DNA of 32,805 nucleotides from Alphaproteobacteria bacterium (GCA_015062245.1 SUVA01000012.1:1-32805); one strand, 5' to 3'; shown: positions 6,900 to 14,921, counted from the first letter of the stretch. Notes: generated from the letters alone by a model not told the origin. Translations and numbers: made by a program.

Positions 6900-7949
6900 T
6901 TATTTTTTTGTGGCGCTTTTTAATAAACCACAGGCCGCCATAATGTCTTTGCCCCGTGAACGACGAATAGGGGCGGCAAAATATTTATTTTCCAATAACT
7001 TAGAAAAACGATTTATCTGATTGGTTGAAGAACATTCAAACGGCGCCCCCGGCCACGGATGAAAAGGAATCAAGTTAAATTTAACCTCTAATCCTTTTAC
7101 TAATTGACTCAACTCTTCGGCGCATTCCAACGAATCGTTCACGTCTTTTAACATCACATATTCCATGGTGATGAACATACGTCTTTCGGAACGTTTTTGA
7201 TATTCTTTACAGGCGTTTATCAATTTTTCCAATGGGAATTTATGATTGATAGGCATAATTTTATCACGAATTTTATCGTTTGGGGCGTGCAAACTGACGG
7301 CCAATTTAACGCCGATATCGGCCAATTCAGGGATTTTGTCGGCACGTCCCGCTGTGCTGACGGTGATTTTGCGTTTGGATATCGCCATGCCATCCCCATC
7401 ATTGAAAATAGCCAAAGCTTTTTTCAGGTTTTCAAAATTGCAAAGTGGTTCGCCCATTCCCATAACCACGATATTGGATAACATTCTGTTTTCATCTGTT
7501 TTGGTGGGCCATTCATTATAGGAATCTCTGGCCACCATGACTTGGCCCACAATTTCACCAACGGTTAAATTGCGTTGGCATTTTTGGGTGCCTGTGTGGC
7601 AAAACTTGCATCCTTGGGCGCATCCGACTTGGGTGGATATGCATACGGCCCCACGATCAGATTCGGGAATATAGACGCATTCCACACGGGCGCCGTCCGA
7701 AAATTCAACCAACCATTTTCGTGTGCCGTCTGTTGATGTTTGTTCTGTAATGACCTTTGGGCGTGTGATGGTATAGTTTTGTTTTAATAATTGACGAAAA
7801 GGCTTGGCCAAATTGGTCATTTTATCAAAATCGGTTTCACCAAAAAAATACAGCCATTGCCATAACTGTTTGGCCCGAAAAGCCTTTTGGCCGATGGACA
7901 ACATTTCCTGCGTGAGTTCTTCACGTGTTAAACCAATCAGCTCTTTCAT
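6900..7949 (-). CDS. rlmN: Dual-specificity 23S rRNA A2503 / tRNA A37 C2-methyltransferase
   Basis: This 349-residue radical-SAM enzyme methylates C2 of A2503 in 23S rRNA and, in characterised relatives, A37 of some tRNAs. The 4Fe-4S motif is Cys110-xxx-Cys114-xx-Cys117 (CAQGCKFC). Cys103 and the late Cys340 (MAACGLL) occupy the positions of the two mechanistic cysteines of E. coli RlmN (118 and 355). GMGEPL (SAM binding), the SLHAPND stretch and a C-terminal RRSRGKDI region are present. The ATG overlaps the stop of the upstream ialB-like gene by 4 bases, suggesting translational coupling. This pair is a familiar alphaproteobacterial arrangement. Confidence 0.97.
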   Translation of the reverse strand: MKELIGLTREELTQEMLSIGQKAFRAKQLWQWLYFFGETDFDKMTNLAKPFRQLLKQNYTITRPKVITEQTSTDGTRKWLVEFSDGARVECVYIPESDRGAVCISTQVGCAQGCKFCHTGTQKCQRNLTVGEIVGQVMVARDSYNEWPTKTDENRMLSNIVVMGMGEPLCNFENLKKALAIFNDGDGMAISKRKITVSTAGRADKIPELADIGVKLAVSLHAPNDKIRDKIMPINHKFPLEKLINACKEYQKRSERRMFITMEYVMLKDVNDSLECAEELSQLVKGLEVKFNLIPFHPWPGAPFECSSTNQINRFSKLLENKYFAAPIRRSRGKDIMAACGLLKSATKK

Positions 7950-8455
7950 TTACCGCAAGCCTCAGAAATTTTTTGATAAGCCTTTGAAAATCCCTTTAAC
8001 GAAAAGGTATCCGTTGTGGCGGTTCCACGGCGGGATGTGCCACGCAATACCACTTTGGATCCCGGTTTCATCTGTTGAATCAGCTTTTTATCGGTGGTGC
8101 TGTCTTTGGCCCAGGCGGTATCTTCATAGGACGCCAAAGTAATGGCCTTTTTTTTATCAATTGTTAAAGTGGGTTTTGAACCTTTTTTATAGGTATAACC
8201 GGCCACTGTGCTGACTTCATCAAAGCTTTTGTCGGCGGGTCTGTGCGTAATGCGCAAAAAGATATCGTCACGTTTTTTGTATTTGCCAACGGATTTTTCC
8301 GGTTCCGTTGCCATATAGCATATTTTACCGTCTGCACCTTGGTAAACATAGGCTGTCCACACACCGAATGTTCCCAAGTTTGTCAGCGGATTTTCGGCTC
8401 CTTGTGCTGAAACACTGCCCATCAGGCATAATAAAGCAAATACAAAACGTTTCAT
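7946..8455 (-). CDS. IalB-like (invasion-associated locus B family) secreted protein
   Basis: The 169-residue protein has a signal peptide MKRFVFALLCLMGSVSAQGA, with cleavage likely near Ala-Gln-Gly-Ala, so it is periplasmic or secreted. After it come FGVWTAYVYQGADGKICYM and regularly spaced beta-strand-like segments ending in FSLKGFSKAYQKISEAC. This pattern fits the IalB family, first described in Bartonella invasion and widespread in non-pathogenic alphaproteobacteria. The role here is unknown. I chose the ATG at 8455, not an in-frame codon 30 bases upstream, because AAAAAAGGAG lies just before it and the signal peptide then starts properly. It is coupled to rlmN by a 4-base overlap. Confidence 0.78.
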   Translation of the reverse strand: MKRFVFALLCLMGSVSAQGAENPLTNLGTFGVWTAYVYQGADGKICYMATEPEKSVGKYKKRDDIFLRITHRPADKSFDEVSTVAGYTYKKGSKPTLTIDKKKAITLASYEDTAWAKDSTTDKKLIQQMKPGSKVVLRGTSRRGTATTDTFSLKGFSKAYQKISEACGK

Positions 8456-8475
8456 GATTTCTCCTTTTTTTAAAG

Positions 8476-8504
8476 AAGCTAACACAAAAAAACTTTTACG
8501 TCAA
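8476..8504 (-). promoter_or_regulatory. Promoter of ialB-like gene and rlmN
   Basis: TTGACG (8499-8504), 17-bp spacer and TAGCTT (8476-8481) on the minus strand, about 20 bases upstream of the chosen ATG at 8455. Confidence 0.65.
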
Positions 8505-8510
8505 GAAAAA

Positions 8511-8525
8511 TTACACTTTGTGTAA
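8511..8525. promoter_or_regulatory. Palindrome between divergent promoters (possible operator)
   Basis: TTACAC-TTT-GTGTAA is a perfect 6-bp inverted repeat. It lies immediately upstream of the ialB-like promoter and about 23 bases upstream of the plsY promoter. Its position fits a dimeric regulator site; no regulator can be named. Confidence 0.4.
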
Positions 8526-8547
8526 AAAAAAGACAAAAGTTTTTGAT

Positions 8548-8576
8548 TTGCTTTTTCAATTAAAATACTGTATATT
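8548..8576 (+). promoter_or_regulatory. Promoter of plsY-dprA-topA
   Basis: TTGCTT (8548-8553), 17-bp spacer and TATATT (8571-8576), about 30 bases before the plsY ATG. Confidence 0.65.
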
Positions 8577-8606
8577 GATAGATATTTGTCATCAAAGGAG
8601 GAAAAA

Positions 8607-9227
8607 ATGGCAGCTTTTGTTTTAACTTGTTTATTGGGCTATTTGGCCGGTTCTGTGCCGTTTGGTTTGGTTTTAACCCGCTTGGCCGGATTGGAAGATA
8701 TTCGCAAAATCGGATCGGGCAATATCGGGGCGACCAACGTGTTGCGAACAGGGCGTAAAGATTTGGCATTACTGACGGTGATCTTTGATGCCTGTAAGGC
8801 CGGTTTGATGGCTTTGTTGTTCAAAGATATTTATAACAGTGAATTTTTGGGTTTTGTGGCCGGTACAATGGCTATTATCGGACATAACTATCCGATTTGG
8901 CTTAATTTCAAAGGCGGAAAGGGTGTGGCCAGTACATTGGGATTGATGGTTTTTATGACGCCGATTACGGGATGGTTGACCGTTGCCACATGGATTGGTA
9001 TGGCCTTTTTGAAAAAGTATTCCTCTTTATCGGCTTTAACAGCATTGGCATTGGCGCCTGTTTATGCTTTCATTTTTAATTCATCAATGTCGGCCTGCTT
9101 CTATTTATGTTTGGCGGTTTTGTCATTTTATCGTCACCGTGAAAACATCAAGCGTTTATTAAACGGTACCGAAACGAAAATCCGTTTGAAAAAAGATAAG
9201 TCAGAACAAAACAAAGAAACAAAATAA
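8607..9227 (+). CDS. plsY: Glycerol-3-phosphate acyltransferase (acyl-phosphate dependent)
   Basis: The 206-residue integral membrane enzyme transfers an acyl group from acyl-phosphate to glycerol-3-phosphate, the first step of phospholipid synthesis alongside PlsX. All three family blocks are visible: GSVPFGLVLTRL, GSGNIGATNVLRTGRK and NFKGGKGVASTLG, set between hydrophobic helices. The C-terminus is basic and cytoplasmic. The ATG at 8607 is 6-7 bases after AAAGGAGG, which decides it over an upstream in-frame TTG at 8586. The gene is 5 bases from dprA. The plsY-dprA-topA order is common in alphaproteobacteria. Confidence 0.96.
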   Translation: MAAFVLTCLLGYLAGSVPFGLVLTRLAGLEDIRKIGSGNIGATNVLRTGRKDLALLTVIFDACKAGLMALLFKDIYNSEFLGFVAGTMAIIGHNYPIWLNFKGGKGVASTLGLMVFMTPITGWLTVATWIGMAFLKKYSSLSALTALALAPVYAFIFNSSMSACFYLCLAVLSFYRHRENIKRLLNGTETKIRLKKDKSEQNKETK

Positions 9228-9232
9228 CAAAG

Positions 9233-10360
9233 ATGCCCACCACAAATAAAAATTTATTGGCTTGGATTCAATTGGCTCTGTCGGAAAACGTCGGGCCGGC
9301 AACTTTTCGTCAGTTGGTTAAATTCTTTGGTTCGCCCGAAGAAGCCTTAAAGCACATTGATGAAATTGCCACACGGGGCGGGGCAAAACGTAAAATCAAG
9401 TTGGCTGATGAAAAAATGGCTCAGGCACAATTAAAACGAATCGAACAAATCGGTGGTCAAATTTTGACCTATAAAGATGATTCATATCCCAAATTGTTAA
9501 AACAGATTTCGGATGCACCGCCTTTGTTATTCGCATTGGGGCATGTGGGGTTGTTAAATAAAAGATGTGTAGGGATTGTGGGCACACGAAATGCCTCCAT
9601 CAACGGTCGGAATATGGCGCGATTTTTGGGGTGTGAGTTGGTTAAAAAAGATTTTTGTGTGGTATCGGGTATGGCCAAAGGTATAGACCGTGCTTCACAT
9701 GAAGGGGCTTTATCCGATACGGAAACTTCGGCCGGTACAATTGCTGTTTTGGGAACGCCTGTGGATGAGATTTATCCCAAAGAAAATGCCGATATTTATG
9801 CCCAAATAAAAGAACGTGGCTGTATCATCAGCGAGTTTGCCTTTGCCACGCAAATGTTGCCCACTAATTTTCCCAGACGCAACCGTATTATTTCCGGTCT
9901 TTCGGAAGGTTTGATTGTGATTGAAGCTCAGGTGCATTCAGGGTCTTTAATTACTGCACGTGAGGCTTTATCGCAAGGGCGTGAAGTGATGGCCGTCCCC
10001 GGTTTTCCGTTGGAACCCCGTTCCCGTGGACCAAATGCTTTGATAAAAGATGGGGCAAAGTTGGTTGAAACGGTGGATGATGTGTTGGATACTTTAAATC
10101 AAAATCGCCAATTTCATTTGTCTGAAATTTTGCCGGATGAAGATACATTGCCGGCTTTTCACGCTTTAACGGATGATGTGGCTAATGACCGAGATGAAGT
10201 TTTAAATGCTTTATCGGCCGAACCGATAGAAATCGGTGCTTTGGTGCGTGCCACAGGGATAGATTTATCAGTTATCAATATTATTTTGGTAGAATTAGAA
10301 TTGGCCGGTCGATTGGAAAGACACCCCGGCAACAGTGTATCTTTGATTTATGGAGGATAG
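9233..10360 (+). CDS. dprA: DNA-processing protein DprA (Smf)
   Basis: The 375-residue protein binds incoming single-stranded DNA and loads RecA during natural transformation. Domains are an N-terminal HhH/SAM-like part (about 1-80), the extended Rossmann fold with GIVGTRNASINGR, VVSGMAKGIDRASHEGAL, NFPRRNRIISGLSEGLIVIEA and GSLITAREALSQGREVMAVPG, and a C-terminal winged-helix DprA domain (about 305-372: PIEIGALVRATGIDLSVINIILVELELAGRLER). The ribosome site is weak, so translation may be coupled to plsY, which ends 5 bases upstream. The end of the gene contains GGAGG, which serves as the ribosome site for topA. DprA alone does not prove competence. Confidence 0.95.
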   Translation: MPTTNKNLLAWIQLALSENVGPATFRQLVKFFGSPEEALKHIDEIATRGGAKRKIKLADEKMAQAQLKRIEQIGGQILTYKDDSYPKLLKQISDAPPLLFALGHVGLLNKRCVGIVGTRNASINGRNMARFLGCELVKKDFCVVSGMAKGIDRASHEGALSDTETSAGTIAVLGTPVDEIYPKENADIYAQIKERGCIISEFAFATQMLPTNFPRRNRIISGLSEGLIVIEAQVHSGSLITAREALSQGREVMAVPGFPLEPRSRGPNALIKDGAKLVETVDDVLDTLNQNRQFHLSEILPDEDTLPAFHALTDDVANDRDEVLNALSAEPIEIGALVRATGIDLSVINIILVELELAGRLERHPGNSVSLIYGG

Positions 10361-10361
10361 A

Positions 10362-12821
10362 ATGCGTTTGGTTATTGTGGAATCACCGGCAAAAGCAAAG
10401 AAAATCAACCAGTATTTGGGAAAAGATTATTTGGTGATGGCCAGTTTTGGGCATATTCGTGATGTGCCGGCCAAAAACGGTTCTGTCCGTCCGGAAGAAG
10501 ATTTTGCCATGGATTGGGAAGTTCAACCCCGTGGTGAAAAGACTGTTCGTGATATGATTAAAAATCTGGCCAAAGCCGATGCGCTTTATTTGGCTTCTGA
10601 CCCGGATAGAGAAGGGGAGGCTATTGCATGGCACGTTTTACAGGAATTGAAAAAACGCAAAAAAATCAAACCTGACTTGCCTGTTTATCGTGTTGTTTTC
10701 CATGAAATTACAAAAAAAGCCATTTTGGATGCCATAGAACATCCCCGTGAAATTGATATGCAATTGGTCAATGCTTATTTAGCCCGTCGAGCTTTGGATT
10801 ATTTGGTGGGCTTTCATTTGTCGCCGGTGTTGTGGAAAAAATTGCCCGGTGCCAAATCGGCCGGCCGTGTTCAATCGGTGGCATTGCGCCTGATTTGCGA
10901 AAGGGAAAATGAAATTACGTCCTTTAAACCCCGTGAATATTGGGGGATAACGGTGGATTTGGATACCATCCGAAAGGAACAGTTTACCGCCAAATTAAAT
11001 GCCATAGACGGTAAAAAGTTGGATAAATTTGATTTGAACAATCAAACAATTTCAGAATCAATCAAAGCCCAAATAGAAGCATCCCAATTCCTTGTCGGCA
11101 CCATTGAACGCAAACAAACCAAGCGTAATCCGGCACCGGCCTTTACGACTTCCACCTTGCAACAGGAAGCCTCACGCAAGTTGAATTTTGGTGCCAAAAA
11201 GACAATGCAGATTGCCCAAAAGCTGTACGAATCGGGGTTGATTACCTATATGCGTACGGACTCGGTGGCTTTGGCCGATGAAGCTGTGGCTGTTTTGCGT
11301 CAAGTGATTGAACAAGAATACGGGCGTGATTATTTGCCCGAAACACCACGCATTTACAAAAACAATTCCAAAAATGCCCAAGAAGCACACGAAGCCATTC
11401 GTCCGACAAACGCTTTGAAATTACCTAATGCTTTGGATTTGGATATTGATTCACGCAAATTGTATGAATTGATTTGGAAAAGAACAGTGGCCTGTCAAAT
11501 GGCATCGGCCCTTTTGGATAAGGTGGGGATTGATATTCCGTCCACGGATAATAAATTTACTTTGCGTGCCACGGGGCAAACGGTTGCCTTTGCCGGTTTT
11601 ATCAAGGTTTATAAAGAAGATATTGATGATGATAAAGGCGAAAATGATAATTCGTTGTTGCCGATTATGAATGAAGGGGAAAACTTAACAACCTTACAGG
11701 TTAATGCTGAACAGCACTTTACCGAACCGCCACCACGCTTTACTGAAGCCAGTTTGGTGAAAAAATTGGAAGAATTGGGAATTGGACGTCCTTCCACTTA
11801 TGCGTCCATTTTATCGGTTTTACAGGAACGTGAATATGTGCGTTTGCAACAAAAACGTTTTGTCCCCGAAGATCGTGGTCGTATTGTGACTGCCTTTTTG
11901 GAAAATTACTTTAACCGATATGTGCAATACGATTATACGGCCAATTTGGAAGACAAGTTGGATGACATTACCAATGCCAAAATCCAATGGAAAGATGTTT
12001 TAACGGATTTTTGGGCTTTGTTCCATAAGACAATTCAGGATGTGGAACCTTATAAAATGGGTGAAGTTTTGGAAAAAGTGGCCAAGACCTTGGAGCAAAA
12101 TCTGTTTCCGACCCCTGAGTCACGCAAATGTCCCGAATGTCAAGGCGGTCAATTATCTTTGCGTGTTGGGCGATTTGGTGCCTTTATCGGTTGTTCCAAT
12201 TATCCCAAATGCAAGTATGTCAAACAGTTTGCCGTGATGGAAGGGCCGAAGTATGATGAAAACGGCCAGGTGGTGGAACCTCAGGTTTCCACAGACAATC
12301 AAGTTCGTGAATTGGGTAAAGATGCCGCCGGTCATGATATATCTGTTCGCAAAGGGCCCTATGGTTGGTATGTTCAACAGGGTCAAGGTAAAGAGGCTAA
12401 GCGTATCAGCATTCCAAAGACAACTGATCCGCAAACGGTGGATATAAAGATAGCGCTGGGTCTTTTATCTTTGCCCCGTGTTTTGGGAAAAGATCCGGAT
12501 TCAGATGAAGTGATTGAGGCCAGCATAGGTCGTTTTGGTCCTTATGTTAAACGGGGACGCACTTTTCAATCCTTGACACCTCAGGATGATGTGTTGACGA
12601 TTGAATTACCTCGGGCTTTGGCTTTGCTCAGTGGTGCCAAAGAAAAACCGACAGCAACCGTTTTGGGACAATGGGAAAAACAAGATGTTACCTACCAAAT
12701 TGGCAAATATGGTCCTTATGTGCGTTGCGGTAAAATGATGGCAAGCGCCAAAAAAGACGGTACAATTCCCACCTTAGAGGAGGCGATAAGTCTTATTCAA
12801 AATAAGATGCGTGAAAAATAA
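10362..12821 (+). CDS. topA: DNA topoisomerase I (type IA)
   Basis: The 819-residue enzyme relaxes negative supercoils through a 5'-phosphotyrosine. The Toprim domain opens with VIVESPAKAKKINQYLG and contains the acidic SDPDREGEAIAWH motif. The active-site tyrosine is in GLITYMRTDSVAL. A single four-Cys zinc ribbon (CPEC...GRFGAFIGCSNYPKC) is followed by three shorter C-terminal repeats (KGPYGWYVQQG, GRFGPYVKRG, KYGPYVRCG), the TopA C-repeat type. I chose the ATG at 10362 because GGAGG lies 5-6 bases upstream. An in-frame ATG at 10350 lacks one. It follows dprA by one base. Confidence 0.97.
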   Translation: MRLVIVESPAKAKKINQYLGKDYLVMASFGHIRDVPAKNGSVRPEEDFAMDWEVQPRGEKTVRDMIKNLAKADALYLASDPDREGEAIAWHVLQELKKRKKIKPDLPVYRVVFHEITKKAILDAIEHPREIDMQLVNAYLARRALDYLVGFHLSPVLWKKLPGAKSAGRVQSVALRLICERENEITSFKPREYWGITVDLDTIRKEQFTAKLNAIDGKKLDKFDLNNQTISESIKAQIEASQFLVGTIERKQTKRNPAPAFTTSTLQQEASRKLNFGAKKTMQIAQKLYESGLITYMRTDSVALADEAVAVLRQVIEQEYGRDYLPETPRIYKNNSKNAQEAHEAIRPTNALKLPNALDLDIDSRKLYELIWKRTVACQMASALLDKVGIDIPSTDNKFTLRATGQTVAFAGFIKVYKEDIDDDKGENDNSLLPIMNEGENLTTLQVNAEQHFTEPPPRFTEASLVKKLEELGIGRPSTYASILSVLQEREYVRLQQKRFVPEDRGRIVTAFLENYFNRYVQYDYTANLEDKLDDITNAKIQWKDVLTDFWALFHKTIQDVEPYKMGEVLEKVAKTLEQNLFPTPESRKCPECQGGQLSLRVGRFGAFIGCSNYPKCKYVKQFAVMEGPKYDENGQVVEPQVSTDNQVRELGKDAAGHDISVRKGPYGWYVQQGQGKEAKRISIPKTTDPQTVDIKIALGLLSLPRVLGKDPDSDEVIEASIGRFGPYVKRGRTFQSLTPQDDVLTIELPRALALLSGAKEKPTATVLGQWEKQDVTYQIGKYGPYVRCGKMMASAKKDGTIPTLEEAISLIQNKMREK

Positions 12822-12834
12822 TTTAAAAAAATAC

Positions 12835-12862
12835 TTGACAAAACAAAAAACTGTGGTATACT
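12835..12862 (+). promoter_or_regulatory. Promoter of GYR-repeat secreted protein gene
   Basis: Consensus TTGACA (12835-12840), 16-bp spacer and TATACT (12857-12862). The predicted transcript begins at or just before a hairpin (12869-12886). Confidence 0.8.
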
Positions 12863-12868
12863 GACATC

Positions 12869-12886
12869 ACAAAGTCAAAACTTTGT
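12869..12886 (+). promoter_or_regulatory. 5'-end hairpin of GYR-repeat gene mRNA
   Basis: ACAAAGT-CAAA-ACTTTGT is a perfect 7-bp stem with a 4-base loop starting about 7 bases after the -10 box, so it would cap the mRNA 5' end. It may act as an RNA stabiliser or as a DNA operator. Confidence 0.5.
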
Positions 12887-12915
12887 AGGGATAAAAACAA
12901 AAAAAGGAGAAAAAA

Positions 12916-13254
12916 ATGAAAAACATTATTCAAAAATCAAAAATTTTATGCATGATTGCTTTATTTGCCACTGCTTTGTTTGTGGGTGTCACTGCTGATG
13001 CAGCTATTGGTTCCCCAATGCGTCATGGTCATTATGCTTCTGTGTGCACAAGTTGCGGTGGTCATCGTGTGGCTTATCGCCATCATGGATACCGTGGCCA
13101 TCGTGGGTATCGTGGTTACCGTGGCCATCGTGGCTATAGAGGATATCGTGGTCACCGTGGGTATCGTGGTTACCGTGGCCATCGTGGCTATAGAGGATAT
13201 CGTGGTTATTGCGGATATCGTGGCTACCGTGGTTGCCGTCGTGGTCGTTGCTAA
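12916..13254 (+). CDS. Small secreted Gly-Tyr-Arg/His repeat protein
   Basis: The 112-residue protein has a signal peptide (about 1-30) ending TADAA, then the block GSPMRHGHY (residues 32-40), a CxxC pair, and a low-complexity tail made of GYR and GHR triplets in nine-residue units GHRGYRGYR. It ends in a short Cys/Arg cluster. The protein is strongly basic and aromatic. It is unlike any enzyme I know and may bind metal, polysaccharide or nucleic acid outside the cytoplasm. AAAAAGGAG precedes the ATG. The gene has its own strong promoter and terminator and probably gives an abundant message. The next gene shares the A-D-A-A-(I/V)-GSPMRHGHY block, so the two are related secreted proteins. Confidence 0.75.
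   Translation: MKNIIQKSKILCMIALFATALFVGVTADAAIGSPMRHGHYASVCTSCGGHRVAYRHHGYRGHRGYRGYRGHRGYRGYRGHRGYRGYRGHRGYRGYRGYCGYRGYRGCRRGRC
13096..13203 (+). repeat. Two 54-bp tandem coding repeats (GHRGYRGYR units)
   Basis: Two adjacent 54-bp copies (13096-13149 and 13150-13203) differ at two positions and encode four GHRGYRGYR nonamers. They lie in frame inside the secreted repeat protein. Copy number is likely variable between strains by slippage or recombination. Confidence 0.85.
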
Positions 13255-13278
13255 TACGGAATTTCAAAAAATAAAATA

Positions 13279-13308
13279 CCCCGCTGTTTTTCAGGCGGGG
13301 ATTTTTTT
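13279..13308 (+). terminator. Terminator of GYR-repeat gene
   Basis: CCCCGC/GCGGGG stem, extended by TG/CA, followed by A and seven T. Confidence 0.88.
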
Positions 13309-13316
13309 AAAAAAAC

Positions 13317-13344
13317 TTGACTGTTGTTTTGTTTTTGTTAAACT
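13317..13344 (+). promoter_or_regulatory. Promoter of His/Gly-rich secreted protein gene
   Basis: TTGACT (13317-13322), 16-bp spacer and TAAACT (13339-13344). The spacing matches the promoter of the related gene upstream, and it starts directly after that gene's terminator. Confidence 0.65.
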
Positions 13345-13377
13345 AAATATATCTATGAATATAATGAAAGGAATAAA

Positions 13378-13935
13378 ATGACAGAAATAAAAAAGAAATC
13401 AGGTTTAAAAAATCGTTTAAAGGGTTTGATTAAAGGCTCCAAAAAAGCAACGGTTATCGGTGCGGCTATTGCCAGTATGACAGTCGGGGGAAAGGCTGAT
13501 GCGGCGGTTGGATCCCCAATGCGTCACGGTCACTATGATCCGATTGTTGTTGCACCACCAGTTGCACCTTCTGTACCAGTTGTGACGCCAACACCCAGTG
13601 CACCCGTTCGTTATCCTTCATCGGCCAGACCATCGGGTCGTCCTGTTCGTACAGGTCGTTGTGCTCCCGCACGTGCTCATCATCAAGGCCACAGACCTGT
13701 GGTTCATGGGCATACACCCCACCATTCCCGTCCTATGTTTGGTGTGGGCAGTCGTGGTGGTATGCACGCACACCGTGGCCATATGCATCATACATTAAAG
13801 AGGCATTCGTTTGGTGGCGGACATTTTCCTGCACCAAAGCTGCATCGTGGTGCTTCCCATCGTGGTGGTATGGCCAGACCTCACCCTCCTCGTGGGCATC
13901 GGGGTGGTTTTGGTCCGCATGGCGGTCGCCGATAA
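13378..13935 (+). CDS. Secreted His/Gly/Pro/Arg-rich protein, paralogue of upstream gene by mature N-terminus
   Basis: This 185-residue protein has a long basic N-terminus, a hydrophobic segment (ATVIGAAIASMTVGG) and the same ADAA(V)GSPMRHGHY block as the gene at 12916 (GSPMRHGHY at residues 45-53). A Pro/Val-rich spacer (about 54-85) and a His-, Gly- and Arg-rich tail (HRPVVHGHTPHHSRP, HAHRGHMHH) follow. The many histidines suggest Ni, Zn or Cu binding, which is inference from composition. GAAAGGAA precedes the ATG. It has its own promoter and terminator. A shorter start is possible because the export signal is unusually far from residue 1. Confidence 0.7.
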   Translation: MTEIKKKSGLKNRLKGLIKGSKKATVIGAAIASMTVGGKADAAVGSPMRHGHYDPIVVAPPVAPSVPVVTPTPSAPVRYPSSARPSGRPVRTGRCAPARAHHQGHRPVVHGHTPHHSRPMFGVGSRGGMHAHRGHMHHTLKRHSFGGGHFPAPKLHRGASHRGGMARPHPPRGHRGGFGPHGGRR

Positions 13936-13940
13936 AATAA

Positions 13941-13967
13941 AATCCCCTTTTTGTGGGGATTTTTTTC
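13941..13967 (+). terminator. Terminator of His/Gly-rich gene
   Basis: AATCCCC/GGGGATT stem (7 bp, 7-base loop) followed by a run of T. Confidence 0.85.
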
Positions 13968-13996
13968 TTGCAGAATCGATGAAAATTTGCTAACCT
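13968..13996 (+). promoter_or_regulatory. Possible promoter of fabG
   Basis: TTGCAG (13968-13973), 17-bp spacer and TAACCT (13991-13996), about 25 bases before the fabG ATG and directly after a terminator. The -10 box is weak. Confidence 0.4.
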
Positions 13997-14020
13997 TTTT
14001 CTATAACAAAAGGAGTAATC

Positions 14021-14755
14021 ATGTTGGATTTATCAGGAAAAACAGTTTTATTGACGGGTGCCACCGGTGGTATTGGCCGTGCTATTGCCCAAACATTGTA
14101 TCGTCAGGGGGCGAACTTGCTCTTAACCGATATGGATCAGGGGAAATTGGACGAATTTGCCCAACAATTGGGGGAACGGGCATTGGGCGTGGCCGTCAAT
14201 GTGGCCGATGAAAATGCCCCACAAACATTGTTAAAGGCTTCGGAACAATTCGGTGGCGTGGATATTTTAATCAATAATGCCGGTATTACCCGTGATACTT
14301 TATCTATGCGTATGACGGATGAACAATGGGATGCTGTTTTATCGGTCAATTTGACATCCGGATTTCGTTTAATGCGTGCTGTTATCCCCTCTATGATGAA
14401 AAAACGTTGGGGGCGGATTATCTCAATGGCTTCTATTGTCGGTGTTATCGGTAATGCCGGTCAGGCCAATTATTCGGCCAGCAAAGCCGGATTGATTGCG
14501 GCCACCAAGTCTGTGGCGCAAGAAGTGGCCACCCGTGGTATTACCGCCAATGCCATAGCACCTGGATTTATTGCAACGGCGATGACGGAAAGTTTGCCCG
14601 ATAATTTAAAACAGGCGATGTTGGACAGAATTCCGGCCAAGCGTATGGGAACACCCCAAGATATTGCGAATGTTGTGGCCTTTTTGGCATCCGATGAATC
14701 GGCCTATATCACCGGCCAAACCATCAACGTCAACGGCGGTATGTTGATGCTATAA
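14021..14755 (+). CDS. fabG: 3-oxoacyl-[acyl-carrier-protein] reductase
   Basis: The 244-residue short-chain dehydrogenase reduces 3-oxoacyl-ACP to 3-hydroxyacyl-ACP with NADPH in fatty-acid elongation. It shows the nucleotide-binding TGATGGIG (residues 12-19), NNAGITRD, the catalytic Ser (about 138), Tyr151 and Lys155 (YSASK), and the typical ending ITGQTINVNGGMLML. The ribosome site AAAAGGAG lies before the ATG. In most proteobacteria acpP and fabF follow fabG; here they are missing and an accessory block starts after about 220 bases. The FabG-type ending and NNAG wording support fatty-acid synthesis rather than PhaB, but a relative cannot be excluded. Confidence 0.92.
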   Translation: MLDLSGKTVLLTGATGGIGRAIAQTLYRQGANLLLTDMDQGKLDEFAQQLGERALGVAVNVADENAPQTLLKASEQFGGVDILINNAGITRDTLSMRMTDEQWDAVLSVNLTSGFRLMRAVIPSMMKKRWGRIISMASIVGVIGNAGQANYSASKAGLIAATKSVAQEVATRGITANAIAPGFIATAMTESLPDNLKQAMLDRIPAKRMGTPQDIANVVAFLASDESAYITGQTINVNGGMLML

Positions 14756-14906
14756 GGAAAAATATGATAAACAGTGGTCCATTACAAGAAATGATAAAGG
14801 ATTGGAACATTTACAAAAATCCTTTGGAATCTCCCAAAAAGAGGAAGAAAAGATTATAGAAATTCTGAACAAAAAGGTTATTAAGGGGAGAGAAAATGAA
14901 GATTAA
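14748..14906 (+). pseudogene. Possible gene remnant between fabG and the accessory operon
   Basis: A frame open from 14748 to the TAA at 14904 has no ATG or GTG but reads like coding sequence, with charged helical residues (LEHLQKSFGISQKEEEKIIE, then ILNKKVIKGRENED). A different frame offers a 31-codon ORF from ATG 14764 (AAGGA upstream) to TAG 14859. Either a tiny gene or the tail of a deleted or replaced gene fits. I cannot name it. The stretch lies at the left boundary of the accessory block. Confidence 0.25.
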
Positions 14907-14921
14907 ATTTAGCCAAAATGC

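Noticed and set aside
13089-13215. Regular short repeats that could suggest a CRISPR array
   Set aside because: Repeats are contiguous coding units without spacers and are in frame with a secreted protein.
12956-13381. Alternative frames of 141 and 87 codons (VAIVGIVVTV and NHDTHDGHG repeats)
   Set aside because: Shadow translations of the GYR repeat DNA; the 12916 frame has the signal peptide, ribosome site and start.
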